Source: JBCBSK01 sp965250105 (GTDB lineage Bacteria > Pseudomonadota > Alphaproteobacteria > Rhizobiales > Tepidamorphaceae). Taken from it: a stretch of DNA of 64,000 bases. Where the stretch lies: contig OZ252290.1 of assembly GCA_965250105.1 (NCBI GenBank), positions 2,790,001 to 2,854,000 of the forward strand, in the 5' to 3' direction. Shown here in pieces: positions 55,922 through 64,000 of the stretch (positions are counted from its first letter, which is position 1; every line of letters starts with the position of its first letter). The translations under genes were made by a program, and so were the position numbers. Below the pieces are notes generated by a model, which was given only the letters and a program-made list of their open reading frames with translations, did not search any database and was not told where the DNA came from.

Positions 55922-56554
55922 ATGGATTATGCACTGTTCGCGAAAGCGCTCGCCGCCTTCTTCGCGATCATGAACCCGTTCGTCAACCTGCCGATCTTCC
56001 TGGCGATGACCGACGGGTTCACGGTCGCCGAACAGCGCAAGCTCGTCCTGCGGCTCGCCGTGTTCGCGCTGATCATGTGCGGCGCGATCCTCGTCGCCGG
56101 TCAGCAGATCATCGCGGCCTTCGGCATTTCGGTGGACGATTTCCGCATCGCCGGCGGCCTCGTCCTCATGCATATCGCCTGGTCGATGCTGAATGGCGGC
56201 AGCTTCGCCTCGCATTCGGGCACCGACAAGGAGCGCGAGCATATGTCGCAGCTCAACAGCCTGGCCTTCTATCCGCTGACCTTTCCGATCATCGTCGGCC
56301 CGGGCACCATCGCCACCATCATCGTCTATACCGCGCATTCGGAAACGCTTGCGACGCTGGTCACCCTCGGCGCGGTGCTGGCGGTCGTGATCCTGGTCCT
56401 GTCGGCGGTGCTGTTCTTCGCGTCCTTCTTCGGCAAGGTCCTGTCGGATTCCATGCGCGTCATCACCACCCGCCTGATGGGCATGATCCTGCTGGCGATC
56501 GCCGTCGACATGCTTGTCGCGGGCCTGCGCGCGGTGTTTCCGGGATTGGCCTGA
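55922..56554 (+). CDS. MarC-family membrane protein
   Basis: A 210-residue inner-membrane protein with about six helices. The family start ALFAKALAAFFAIMNPFVNLPIFLAMTDG is followed by LVLRLAVFALIMCGAILVAGQQIIAAFGISVDDFRIAGGLVL and AFYPLTFPIIVGPGTIATIIVY, the paired NP and GPG motifs of MarC/UPF0056 proteins. The function is not known; an early link to multiple antibiotic resistance has not held up. The ATG at 55922 is chosen over an upstream start at 55853 that adds an unrelated 23 residues. It is divergent from ahcY. Confidence 0.9.
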   Translation: MDYALFAKALAAFFAIMNPFVNLPIFLAMTDGFTVAEQRKLVLRLAVFALIMCGAILVAGQQIIAAFGISVDDFRIAGGLVLMHIAWSMLNGGSFASHSGTDKEREHMSQLNSLAFYPLTFPIIVGPGTIATIIVYTAHSETLATLVTLGAVLAVVILVLSAVLFFASFFGKVLSDSMRVITTRLMGMILLAIAVDMLVAGLRAVFPGLA

Positions 56555-56590
56555 CGGGCTTGCCTGTCCGGTCGTCCGGCTGGCCAGGCC

Positions 56591-56887
56591 CTACTCTTCG
56601 CCGAAGCGGTTGCCGACGAGATCGGCGATGGCGTCCATGGCGGCTTCCGCGTCGCGGCCGCGCGCGGCGACGTCGATATGCGTGCCCTTGCTGGCGGCCA
56701 GCATCAACAGGCCCATGATCGAGGTGCCGACCACGGTCGAGCCGTCCTTCGATACCGTGACCTGGGCGCCGAAGCGCTCCACCGTCTGGACCAGACGATG
56801 GGCGGCGCGGGCATGCAGGCCGCGCTTATTGGTGATCTCGAAGGTCCGCTCGATACGGGGACTCGACATATCGGTCTGTACGTCCAT
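56591..56887 (-). CDS. ptsH: HPr-family phosphocarrier protein
   Basis: A 98-residue PTS phosphocarrier. The phospho-accepting His25 is in NKRGLHARAAHRLV, and the regulatory serine is Ser56 in VGTSIMGLLMLAASKGTHI. With EIIA and HprK next to it and no sugar permease in the window, it belongs to the regulatory PTS of alphaproteobacteria, in which phosphate passes through to EIIA proteins and HPr-Ser phosphorylation tunes the flow. The start overlaps the EIIA stop by one base; a start at 56869 (MSSPRIERTF) is the alternative. Confidence 0.94.
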   Translation of the reverse strand: MDVQTDMSSPRIERTFEITNKRGLHARAAHRLVQTVERFGAQVTVSKDGSTVVGTSIMGLLMLAASKGTHIDVAARGRDAEAAMDAIADLVGNRFGEE

Positions 56888-57297
56888 CAGCGGCCGGTTC
56901 CCAGGATCTCGCTTGCGACATTGATGTATTTGCGGCCCGCATCGCGGGCTTCGGCGGCCGCCTCGGGCAAACCCATTTCGCCGCGCACCTTGGCGAGCTT
57001 GACGAGCATCGGCAGGTTGGCGCCGGCGACGACCTCGACCGGTGCCTCGTCCATCACCGATATGGCGAGGTTCGACGGGGTGCCGCCGAACATGTCGGTC
57101 AGGACCGCGACGCCCTGTCCCGCATCGGTCGCGGCGACGGCCTTGAGAATGTCGTTGCGGCGCTGTTCCATATCGTCATCCGGGCCGATCGAAATCGTCT
57201 CGAACCGCTCCTGCGGGCCGACCACATGTTCGAGGGCTGCGCGAAACTCGACCGCCAGCCGACCATGGGTCACAACGACGATCCCGATCATGGGCAT
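56887..57297 (-). CDS. PTS system mannose-type EIIA protein (regulatory)
   Basis: A 136-residue EIIA-Man-type domain. The phosphorylated His11 lies in IGIVVVTHGRLAVEF, followed by the FGGTPSNLAISVM substrate-side loop. No EIIB/IIC/IID genes are near, so it probably has a regulatory role, receiving phosphate from the adjacent HPr. The hprK-EIIA-ptsH order next to ChvG/ChvI is standard in rhizobia. It is translated just before ptsH with an overlapping stop/start, and separated from hprK by 161 bases that may contain a promoter. Confidence 0.92.
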   Translation of the reverse strand: MPMIGIVVVTHGRLAVEFRAALEHVVGPQERFETISIGPDDDMEQRRNDILKAVAATDAGQGVAVLTDMFGGTPSNLAISVMDEAPVEVVAGANLPMLVKLAKVRGEMGLPEAAAEARDAGRKYINVASEILGTGR

Positions 57298-57458
57298 GTC
57301 CCGCTTGCCGGGCCGACTTGGCCGCGTGATCCGTTCGCCATGCGGCTCGCCCGAATTATTCTAAACGACCGTATGATGGGCAGTTGCCGCCCATTTCATC
57401 AACCCCTTTCATGTTGCGGCGCAAAAATCACGATTGTGGCGTGGCAAAGGCGCAACGG

Positions 57459-57923
57459 TTAGCCGAGCGCCAAGGCCCGTTCGACCGTCGTCGCTGCGCC
57501 GCCGTCGGCGGCGAGCACGAGATGCGGCAAGCCGATCCCGAGAATGTCGGTCAGCATCCGATCGTCGGGCGGCAGGCGCGGGCTGTCTGGTGGCGCGACA
57601 AGGTCGATCACGAGATCGATGCGGGCCGCCGCGATCCGGGGCATGTCGACGATACCGAGGCCGCGCCATTCGATCCGGCCGGCGATGGTCGGCGGACAAT
57701 TGGCGATCACCGCGCCATGCGCCTTGTGGAGATCCGTCTGATCGTCGGCGATCAGCGCGCGGAAGGAGAGGACGCCGGCCCGGTCGAGCAGGTCCCGCGC
57801 CAAGCGCGACTTGCCGATGCCGGATGGCCCGCGGATCAGAACCCCATGCCGGCCGATGGCGAGCGATGTCGCATGCACCCGGACCGACGGCGCGGGCGGC
57901 AGGCCGGGGGCCGGTCCGGTCAC
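57459..57923 (-). CDS. hprK: HPr kinase/phosphorylase, short alphaproteobacterial form
   Basis: A 154-residue protein that phosphorylates HPr on serine. It consists only of the catalytic domain: P-loop LIRGPSGIGKSRLARDLL (~20-37), FRALIADDQTDL, and the signature-like IEWRGLGIVDMPRI. The N-terminal domain present in Gram-positive HprK is absent, as usual in alphaproteobacteria. The start is GTG at 57923, eight bases after the chvG stop; upstream in-frame codons lie inside chvG. This makes hprK part of the chvI-chvG transcript. Confidence 0.93.
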   Translation of the reverse strand: MTGPAPGLPPAPSVRVHATSLAIGRHGVLIRGPSGIGKSRLARDLLDRAGVLSFRALIADDQTDLHKAHGAVIANCPPTIAGRIEWRGLGIVDMPRIAAARIDLVIDLVAPPDSPRLPPDDRMLTDILGIGLPHLVLAADGGAATTVERALALG

Positions 57924-57931
57924 CGCGCCGC

Positions 57932-59734
57932 TCAGCCGAGCGCGGGCAGGGTCATGACGAAACGCGCGCCCGCGATCCTGCCCGCATGTCCGTCCGCTGG
58001 GCGGTTTTCGGCCCAAAGCTGCCCACCATGCGCATCGACGATCTGGCGTGAGATCGACAGGCCGAGGCCTGAGTTCTGGCCGAAGCCGGTCTGTTCGACG
58101 CGGTCGGTGTAAAACCGTTCGAAGATGCGCTCGATATTGTCGGGCGGAACGCCGGGGCCGTCATCGTCGACGATCACCTCGATGTCGCGCCCGTCGCGCC
58201 GGATGGCGACCCGCACGCTGCCGTCCTTGGGCGAGAAGGAGCGGGCATTGTCGATCAGATTGGTGATCACCTGGCCGAGGCGGCTGTCATGGCCCTCGAC
58301 GAAGAAGCCGCGCTGCGGGTCGTTGCGGGTGATCGTCAGGGTGACCGGCGCGACGCCGTCGGGCGCGGCCTCGTTCGACAGGTCGACGACGGTCGCCAGG
58401 AGCTTTTCCAGATCGACCGGCTCCGCCTCGCGCCGCTGGAGCTCGGCATCGAGCCTCGAAGCGTCGGAGATATCGCTGATCAGCCGGTCGAGCCGGTTCA
58501 CGTCATGCTGGATGACGGCGATCAGCCGATCGCGATCGGCCTTGTTCTTGGCCAGAGGCAAGGTCTCGACGGCACTTCTGAGCGAGGTCAGCGGGTTCTT
58601 CAGCTCATGGGCGACATCGGCGGCGAAACTGCCGATCGCCTCGATGCGGCTGTAGAGCGCATCCGTCATCTCGCGAAGCGCGCGCGCCAGATGGCCGATC
58701 TCGTCATTGCGGTTGGAGAAATCGGGAATGCGCTCGCGCGAGCGTGTGCCCCGGCGCACGCGTTCGGCCGCCGCCGCCAGGCGGTGCACGGGCCCCGCGA
58801 TCGTGCCGGCGAGCAATACCGACAGGACCAGCGTCACAACAGCGGCGACCAGGAAGATGCGCAAGATGGCGATCTGCTCGGCGCGCACGATCGCGTCGAT
58901 GTCGCCGCCCTGGGTCGACAGCAGCAGCGATCCGAGCACGGTGCGCATGCGCTGGATCGGCACCGCGACCGAGACGATCATCTCGCCGCGCTCATTGACC
59001 CGGACGATCGGCACGGATTCGCCCAGCAGCGCCTTCGCCACCTCGGGATATTCGCGGCCCTCGCGCGGGCCGTGCTCGACATAGACCGGGTGTTCGCCGC
59101 GCCGCATCCACAGCCGGGCGTCATTCCAGATGCGGTCGAGCCAGTTCTCGTCCTGGCCGTCGCCGGGCGGCGGCAGATCGAAGCGCAGGATCTGGCCGCG
59201 CGAATAGAGGCTCTGCGAATCGATGATCAGAATGCCGTCGCGGTCATAGATCCGGGCGCGCGTCCGGGTCGGCGAGATCAGCCGCCTGAGGATCGGCGCC
59301 ACGGCTTCCGGGTTGATGGTGAAGTCAAGCAGGCCGAGATCGTTGGTCGAGGGCGACAAGACCTCGCCGGCCTGCAGTTCGAGCAGCCGGTTGGGGTCGA
59401 GGCGGATCGAATCGATATCCACCGTCGCGCTCGTCGCGATGGCGCCGGCGATGATCTCGCCCTGGGTCAGAAGGCTTTCGACGCGGGCATCGATCAGCCC
59501 TTCGCGGAATTGGTTCAGGTAGAGCGTTCCGCTGACCAGGATGATCAGCGCTGCGAGGTTGAGGATGGCGATCCGGCGGCTCAGGCTCGAAAAGGCGTAT
59601 TTGCCCAGGAAATGGGTCGCGCCGCGATACCAGCGGATGAGCGCGCGCAGGATCCCGGGCCGCCGCTGCGGCAATGCCGCCGGTGGGCCGGCCCGGCCTT
59701 GCGAACGCCATCTGTCCTGGGTGTCGATCGCCAT
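57932..59734 (-). CDS. chvG: Sensor histidine kinase ChvG
   Basis: A 600-residue inner-membrane sensor. Two membrane helices (IAILNLAALIILVSGTLYLNQ ~55-75; ILRIFLVAAVVTLVLSVLLAG ~290-312) flank a periplasmic region with the ChvG-type stimulus segment LDFTINPEAVAPILRRLISPTRTRARIYD. After a HAMP linker comes the phospho-acceptor His in FAADVAHELKNPLTS (~380), and the ATPase region with NLIDNARSFSP and DDDGPGVPPDNI. In rhizobia ChvG senses acid or envelope stress and signals to ChvI; it is needed for symbiosis or virulence. The gene follows chvI by 41 bases and precedes hprK. Confidence 0.95.
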   Translation of the reverse strand: MAIDTQDRWRSQGRAGPPAALPQRRPGILRALIRWYRGATHFLGKYAFSSLSRRIAILNLAALIILVSGTLYLNQFREGLIDARVESLLTQGEIIAGAIATSATVDIDSIRLDPNRLLELQAGEVLSPSTNDLGLLDFTINPEAVAPILRRLISPTRTRARIYDRDGILIIDSQSLYSRGQILRFDLPPPGDGQDENWLDRIWNDARLWMRRGEHPVYVEHGPREGREYPEVAKALLGESVPIVRVNERGEMIVSVAVPIQRMRTVLGSLLLSTQGGDIDAIVRAEQIAILRIFLVAAVVTLVLSVLLAGTIAGPVHRLAAAAERVRRGTRSRERIPDFSNRNDEIGHLARALREMTDALYSRIEAIGSFAADVAHELKNPLTSLRSAVETLPLAKNKADRDRLIAVIQHDVNRLDRLISDISDASRLDAELQRREAEPVDLEKLLATVVDLSNEAAPDGVAPVTLTITRNDPQRGFFVEGHDSRLGQVITNLIDNARSFSPKDGSVRVAIRRDGRDIEVIVDDDGPGVPPDNIERIFERFYTDRVEQTGFGQNSGLGLSISRQIVDAHGGQLWAENRPADGHAGRIAGARFVMTLPALG

Positions 59735-59775
59735 GCGTGCTCAATCGCCCTGGATGTTCAACCGCCCCGCCCGGC

Positions 59776-60474
59776 TCAGCCTTCCTTGAACCGGTAGCCG
59801 ACACCATACAGCGTTTCGATCATGTCGAAGGCCTTGTCGACGGATTTGAACTTCTTGCGCAGCCTCTTGATATGGCTGTCGATGGTGCGGTCGTCGACAT
59901 AGACCTGGTCGTCATAGGCCGCGTCCATCAACGCGTTGCGGCTCTTCACGACGCCGGGGCGCTGGGCCAGCGACTGCAGGATCAGGAATTCGGTCACGGT
60001 CAGCGTCACCGGCTCGCCGGCCCAGGTGCAGGCATGGCGCTCCGGGTCCATGCGCAGCTGGCCGCGTTCGAGCACCTTCGACTGGTCCTCGCTCTGCTGG
60101 GTCGCATCGCGCGGCTGGGCGCGACGCAGAACGGCCTTCACGCGCTCGACCAGAAGGCGCTGCGAGAACGGTTTGCGGATGAAATCGTCGGCACCCATCT
60201 TGAGGCCGAACAATTCGTCGATCTCCTCGTCCTTCGACGTCAGGAAGATGACCGGCAGTTCGGACTTCTGGCGCAGCCGGCGCAACAGCTCCATGCCGTC
60301 CATGCGCGGCATCTTGATGTCGAGAATGGCGAGGTCGGGGGGATGCGACTGGATGCCCTCGAACGCCGCGGCGCCGTCGGTGAAGGTCTCGATGCGGTAG
60401 CCCTCGGCCTCGAGCGCCATCGACACCGAGGTCAGGATGTTGCGGTCGTCGTCGACCAGGGCAATCGTCGGCAT
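59776..60474 (-). CDS. chvI: Response regulator ChvI
   Basis: A 232-residue OmpR-family response regulator. The receiver domain has the acidic pocket DDD at 8-10, the phospho-acceptor Asp52 in [13 protein letters not shown], and KPF near residue 103. The C-terminal winged helix begins near 130 ([48 protein letters not shown]). It is paired with ChvG immediately downstream. The ATG at 60474 is at the receiver start; the upstream open frame is rejected. It is divergent from the HugZ-like gene and lies near pckA, as in rhizobia. Confidence 0.96.
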   Translation of the reverse strand: MPTIALVDDDRNILTSVSMALEAEGYRIETFTDGAAAFEGIQSHPPDLAILDIKMPRMDGMELLRRLRQKSELPVIFLTSKDEEIDELFGLKMGADDFIRKPFSQRLLVERVKAVLRRAQPRDATQQSEDQSKVLERGQLRMDPERHACTWAGEPVTLTVTEFLILQSLAQRPGVVKSRNALMDAAYDDQVYVDDRTIDSHIKRLRKKFKSVDKAFDMIETLYGVGYRFKEG

Positions 60475-60680
60475 GGGTCGGTCCTGCTCACTTTCCCGAA
60501 ATGTGGCACGCCACTCATATGTTTCGCACGGCGAAAATATGGCGCTGCCGACCGGCGTCACGCACGGCCATGCATAAATAGCCCGTCGCGCGCCGCGCGG
60601 CCATGACCGCTTGGAGCCCGCCGCCGACCGCCCTATTCTTGCGCCTTTGGACGGATCGACAGGGATCGACGGGGGATATC

Positions 60681-61418
60681 ATGCCACAGGATGACGACGC
60701 CTTCGATCCCGAGGCCGAGGCGCGCTGGCTTCTGCGCACCGGCATGGTCGGCTGTCTCGCCACCAAGCGCCCCGAGGATGGCGCCCCCTTCGCCTCGCTG
60801 ATCACCATCGCGTCCGATAGCGACGGATCGCCGCTGACGCTGATCTCGACGCTCGCGCTGCACACCCAGCACGCCTTGCGCGATGCCGCCGCCTCGATCC
60901 TGATCGACCGGCGCCAGGACGGCGATCCGCTGACCAAGGCGCGCATCTCGCTCATGGGCCGGCTGCATAGGAGCGATGCGCCATCCGCGCGACGGCGTTT
61001 TCTGGCGCATCACCCCGACGCAAGCCTCTATGCCGGTTTCGCGGACTTCGCGATCTATCGCTTCGAGATCGAGCGGGCCCATCTCGTGGCCGGTTTCGGC
61101 AAGATCGTCGGGCTCGGGCGCGGCGATCTTCTGACCGATCTGAGCGAGGCCGATCCGCTGATCACGGCCGAGGCCGACATCGTCGCGCATATGAACGAAG
61201 ATCACCGGGACGCCTGCGATCTCTATGCTTCCGCACTTGCCGGGCGCTCGCAAACGGGCTTCCGCTGTGCCGGCGTCGACCCGTCCGGCATGACGCTGGT
61301 GCGCCATGATGATCATGGCGCTGATGCCGTCCACATTCCGTTTCCGCGCCCGGTCCGCGCGCCGGGTGTCCTCCAGAAAGTGCTCAAGGAACTCGCCGAC
61401 AGCGCGCGGGCGATGTGA
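60681..61418 (+). CDS. HugZ-like protein (PNPOx-type split barrel with DUF2470)
   Basis: A 245-residue flavin/haem-binding split-barrel protein. Residues ~12-150 form the pyridoxamine phosphate oxidase-like barrel (ARWLLRTGMVGCLATKRPEDGAPFASLITIASDSDG, then SPLTLISTLALHTQ). The C-terminal part has IVAHMNEDHRDACDLYA, the DUF2470 motif common to HugZ haem oxygenases. HugZ proteins open haem for iron, but many family members lack that activity and no haem-uptake genes are near. The ATG at 60681 is the natural domain start. It is inserted between chvI and pckA. Confidence 0.85.
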   Translation: MPQDDDAFDPEAEARWLLRTGMVGCLATKRPEDGAPFASLITIASDSDGSPLTLISTLALHTQHALRDAAASILIDRRQDGDPLTKARISLMGRLHRSDAPSARRRFLAHHPDASLYAGFADFAIYRFEIERAHLVAGFGKIVGLGRGDLLTDLSEADPLITAEADIVAHMNEDHRDACDLYASALAGRSQTGFRCAGVDPSGMTLVRHDDHGADAVHIPFPRPVRAPGVLQKVLKELADSARAM

Positions 61419-61603
61419 TTCCAGATGCCGATCGCCCGGCGGTCGGCGGCGACGCGCATTAACGTTTTGTGACGCGCCGGTGACGGTTTGCCTTGCCCGC
61501 GCCATGGCGATTGCCTAGGGTCCGCTCCGCCCATCAGGCGCTGTTACAGGGACCTCGCCGGGGTTTGCCCCAGGGAAGAAGGCCCGGCTCACGGGAGGAC
61601 GGT

Positions 61604-63217
61604 GTGATCGACAGTGGCGTAAGAAACCCCGATTTCGCGGCGGACCGCTTCGGTCTCGAAGGCTACCAGGCGATCTATTGGAATGACGGCGAGGCGACGC
61701 TGCTCGAACGCGCGCTGCGCCGCGCTGAGGGCCGGCTGACGGCGGCCGGCGCGCTGGCCGTGCGCACCGGAAAGCACACCGGCCGGTCAGCCAAGGACAA
61801 ATACATCGTCCACACGCCGACCATCGAGCCGAAGATTTGGTGGGACAACAATCAGGCCATCGCACCCGACGTGTTCGACCGGCTGCATGCCGACATGGCC
61901 GCCCATGTCCGCAATCGCACCCTGTTCGCCCAGGATCTCTATGGCGGCGCCGATCCGGCGCACCGGCTGAATGTCCGGGTCTATTGCGAGAACGCCTGGC
62001 ACGCCTTGTTCATCCGCCATCTGCTGCGCCGGCCGCAAGCCGCCGAACTGCCGAGCTTCGTGCCAGATCTGACGATCATCGACCTGCCGAGCTTCAAGGT
62101 CGCGCCGGAAGTCTATGGCTGCCGGTCCGACACGCTGATCGCCTGTGATCTCGAACGCGGCGTGGTGCTGATCGCCGGCACCTCCTATGCCGGCGAGATG
62201 AAGAAATCCGTCTTCACGGTGTTGAACTATCTGTTGCCGGAAAAGGGCGTCATGCCGATGCATTGCTCGGCCAATGTCGACGCCAAGGGCGACAGCGCGG
62301 TGTTTTTCGGCCTGTCGGGTACCGGCAAGACGACGTTGTCGGCCGATCCCGAGCGCGTGCTGATCGGCGACGACGAGCATGGCTGGAGCCCGTCCGGCAT
62401 CTTCAACTTCGAAGGCGGCTGCTATGCCAAGACGATCAAGCTGTCGGCCGAGGCTGAGCCGCAGATCTTCGCCGCCGCCCAGCGCTTCAGCACGGTTCTC
62501 GAAAATGTCGTCATCGACGACGAGACGCGGATCGCCGATTTCGACGATGCCAGCCTGACCGAGAACACCCGCGCCGCCTATCCGCTGCACTTCATCGACA
62601 ATGCCAGCGAGACCGGCCAGGCCGGCCATCCAAAGGCGATCGTCATGCTGACCTGCGATGCGTTCGGCGTCCTGCCGCCGATCGCGCGGCTGACGCCGAG
62701 CCACGCCATGTATCACTTCCTGTCGGGATACACCGCCAAGGTGGCCGGGACCGAAAAAGGGGTGACTGAGCCGGAAGCGACCTTCTCGACCTGTTTCGGC
62801 GCGCCCTTCATGCCGCGCCACCCGGTCGATTACGGCAATCTCCTGCGCGAATTGATCGCCGAGCACGGCGTTGCCTGCTGGCTCGTCAATACCGGTTGGT
62901 CGGGCGGCGCCTATGGCGCCGGTCGGCGCATGCCGCTGGCGACGACGCGCGCGCTTCTGACGGCCGCGCTGAGCGGCGCGCTCGACGAGGTCGACACCTA
63001 TGTCGACCGCAATTTCGGCTTTGACGTACCGACCAGCATCGCCGGCATCGAGCCGCACATCCTTCACCCGCGCAAGACCTGGGCCGACGAAGCCGCCTAT
63101 GACGCCCAGGCGCGCCGGCTCGTCGACATGTTCAACCAGAACTTCGCCAAGTTCGAAGCCCATGTCGACGCCGAAGTGCGCAATGCCGCGCCGTCGATCC
63201 AGATGGCGGCGGAATAA
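61604..63217 (+). CDS. pckA: Phosphoenolpyruvate carboxykinase (ATP)
   Basis: A 537-residue cytoplasmic enzyme converting oxaloacetate to phosphoenolpyruvate for gluconeogenesis. It has the substrate segment [11 protein letters not shown] (~58), the lysine region [21 protein letters not shown], the kinase P-loop [39 protein letters not shown], and the C-terminal [15 protein letters not shown]. The start is GTG at 61604 with GGGAGGA five bases upstream; family N termini begin close to this point. In rhizobia pckA stands beside chvI and is under ChvG/ChvI-linked control, which may hold here. Confidence 0.97.
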   Translation: MIDSGVRNPDFAADRFGLEGYQAIYWNDGEATLLERALRRAEGRLTAAGALAVRTGKHTGRSAKDKYIVHTPTIEPKIWWDNNQAIAPDVFDRLHADMAAHVRNRTLFAQDLYGGADPAHRLNVRVYCENAWHALFIRHLLRRPQAAELPSFVPDLTIIDLPSFKVAPEVYGCRSDTLIACDLERGVVLIAGTSYAGEMKKSVFTVLNYLLPEKGVMPMHCSANVDAKGDSAVFFGLSGTGKTTLSADPERVLIGDDEHGWSPSGIFNFEGGCYAKTIKLSAEAEPQIFAAAQRFSTVLENVVIDDETRIADFDDASLTENTRAAYPLHFIDNASETGQAGHPKAIVMLTCDAFGVLPPIARLTPSHAMYHFLSGYTAKVAGTEKGVTEPEATFSTCFGAPFMPRHPVDYGNLLRELIAEHGVACWLVNTGWSGGAYGAGRRMPLATTRALLTAALSGALDEVDTYVDRNFGFDVPTSIAGIEPHILHPRKTWADEAAYDAQARRLVDMFNQNFAKFEAHVDAEVRNAAPSIQMAAE

Positions 63218-63322
63218 TAAGCTCCACTGCGCCGAGGGCTTTTCCTGTCGATTGCCGGCCTGTGCCGTTCCCGGTCTGACGTCCGGGCGCGGTTCCTGGC
63301 CTGGCGGGTCGACCCGTCGCCG

Positions 63323-63658
63323 TCAGCCCGTCCAGCGCGCGATGCCGCTGAGGGTGATGGCGAGCCCGATGCCGATCGCCAGCGCGAAGGCCATCAGCCC
63401 CAGCACGTCGGCGGCACCGTTCAGCAGCGTCAGGCTCGACTGGGTCATCGACGGCAGCAAAAGCCCGGCCACGACCGCGACCGCGAGCCCCGCGAAGGCG
63501 CTCAGCCGCACCATGCCACCGGTCAGGCGACGGCCGGACAGCCAGCCCGCGACATGCAGCAGCACGACCACGGCGCCAAGCGCCAGAAGGATCCATAGCC
63601 AGACGCCGAACATTTCATGGGTGATCGCGAACATGGTCGCGGGATTGAAATCACTCAT
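63323..63658 (-). CDS. Small membrane protein, probably DUF5368 family
   Basis: A 111-residue inner-membrane protein with three hydrophobic helices (LWILLALGAVVVLLHVAGWL; LSAFAGLAVAVVAGLLLP; VLGLMAFALAIGIGLAITLSGI). The MFAITHEMFGVWLW start resembles the DUF5368 family, which is often encoded next to sulfide:quinone oxidoreductases in alphaproteobacteria. That is the case here, since the gene directly follows such a protein by 24 bases. Function unknown; it could anchor or assist the oxidoreductase. Confidence in the family name is moderate. Confidence 0.65.
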   Translation of the reverse strand: MSDFNPATMFAITHEMFGVWLWILLALGAVVVLLHVAGWLSGRRLTGGMVRLSAFAGLAVAVVAGLLLPSMTQSSLTLLNGAADVLGLMAFALAIGIGLAITLSGIARWTG

Positions 63659-63682
63659 CGCATCGCTCCTCGCACCATTTCT

Positions 63683-64000
63683 CTAAGCGCGCCCGCGCAA
63701 CATGCTGTCATAGGCCGGCTTGAGGGCCTTTTCCTCGATCAGCCAGGACAGCCACATTTCCTTCATCGGGTCGATGAACGGGAAGCTGCGCATCAGATTG
63801 CCGTCATAGTCGAATTCGATCAGCATCGCCTTGCCGACGCCGGTGACCATCGGGCAGGAGGTGTAACCGTTATAGGCGCCGGGCATGTCGCGGTCGCCGA
63901 TCAGCGCCATCAGATTCTCGGTGACGACTGGCACCTGCCATTTGACGCTGGCCGCCGTCTTGCCCTTGGGCACGCCATTGATGTCGCCGACGCCGAAGAC
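63683..64000 (-). CDS. Sulfide:quinone oxidoreductase-like flavoprotein, C-terminal part
   Basis: The frame is open to the end of the window, so only the last 105 residues are present. The sequence opens FGVGDINGVPKGKTAASVKWQVPVV, the FAD-contacting GxGD motif and following helix. It continues GAYNGYTSCPMVTGVGKAMLIEFDYDGNLMRSFPFIDPMKEMWLSW, with the conserved Cys in YTSCP. It ends in a short helix (PAYDSMLRGRA). This pattern fits SQR-type enzymes that oxidise sulfide and reduce quinone at the membrane. A different SQR-like flavoprotein cannot be excluded without the N terminus. Confidence 0.8.
   Translation of the reverse strand, partial: VFGVGDINGVPKGKTAASVKWQVPVVTENLMALIGDRDMPGAYNGYTSCPMVTGVGKAMLIEFDYDGNLMRSFPFIDPMKEMWLSWLIEEKALKPAYDSMLRGRA

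Overview
The window looks like an ordinary chromosomal stretch of a high-GC alphaproteobacterium. Gene order points to Hyphomicrobiales (Rhizobiales): aroA-cmk-rpsA-sppA-ihfB, trpFBA-accD-folC, trxA/addA/addB, divL-ahcY, and pckA with chvI-chvG-hprK-EIIA-HPr are all arranged as is typical there. The genus cannot be fixed from the sequence alone. No CRISPR array, plasmid origin, prophage or secondary-metabolite cluster was seen.

Region 1 (1-13.8 kb) holds assorted metabolic and membrane genes: the end of a HemJ/CopD-like membrane protein, a fused indolepyruvate ferredoxin oxidoreductase behind a strong palindromic operator, a hotdog thioesterase, a DUF2161 nuclease-fold protein, a GST, a PQQ-type sugar dehydrogenase, an NCS2 purine permease, an SDR, a divergent methyltransferase/TetR pair, and an SH3 protein with a His/Arg/Tyr-rich tail. 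Region 2 (14.2-21.6 kb) carries two autotransporters around an FAD-dependent oxidoreductase. The second autotransporter has three exact-length 39-residue RTX-like units in its passenger.

Region 3 (about 21.6-26.2 kb) is accessory and decayed. It contains a frameshifted DnaQ-like exonuclease pseudogene with an intact-looking IS5/IS427-type element beside its start codon, a probable IS630 remnant, an alpha/beta hydrolase, a RidA protein, an IS66 transposase tail with an in-frame stop, and a LysE exporter. It ends at tRNA-Ala(GGC), beside degenerate copies of the tRNA T-arm/CCA end, which suggests repeated integration at the tRNA.

Region 4 (26.4-64 kb) is core genome. On the plus strand, aromatic amino acid, nucleotide, translation, tryptophan, fatty acid and folate genes run from aroA to folC. 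On the minus strand, an apparent operon reads divL -> tsaE-amgK fusion -> murU -> addB -> addA, followed by trxA with its own terminator. It links cell-cycle signalling, tRNA modification, cell-wall recycling and double-strand-break repair. DivL shows tyrosine (Tyr600) where histidine kinases have the phospho-accepting histidine, as in Caulobacter DivL. After ahcY and marC come the regulatory PTS proteins (HPr, EIIA, HprK) with the ChvG/ChvI two-component system, then a HugZ-like protein, pckA, a small membrane protein and the C-terminal end of a sulfide:quinone oxidoreductase-like protein. I found no clearly new multi-gene system. The items most worth a second look are the RTX-like autotransporter, the tRNA-linked decayed island, the operator at 560-595 and the divL/amgK/murU/addAB linkage.
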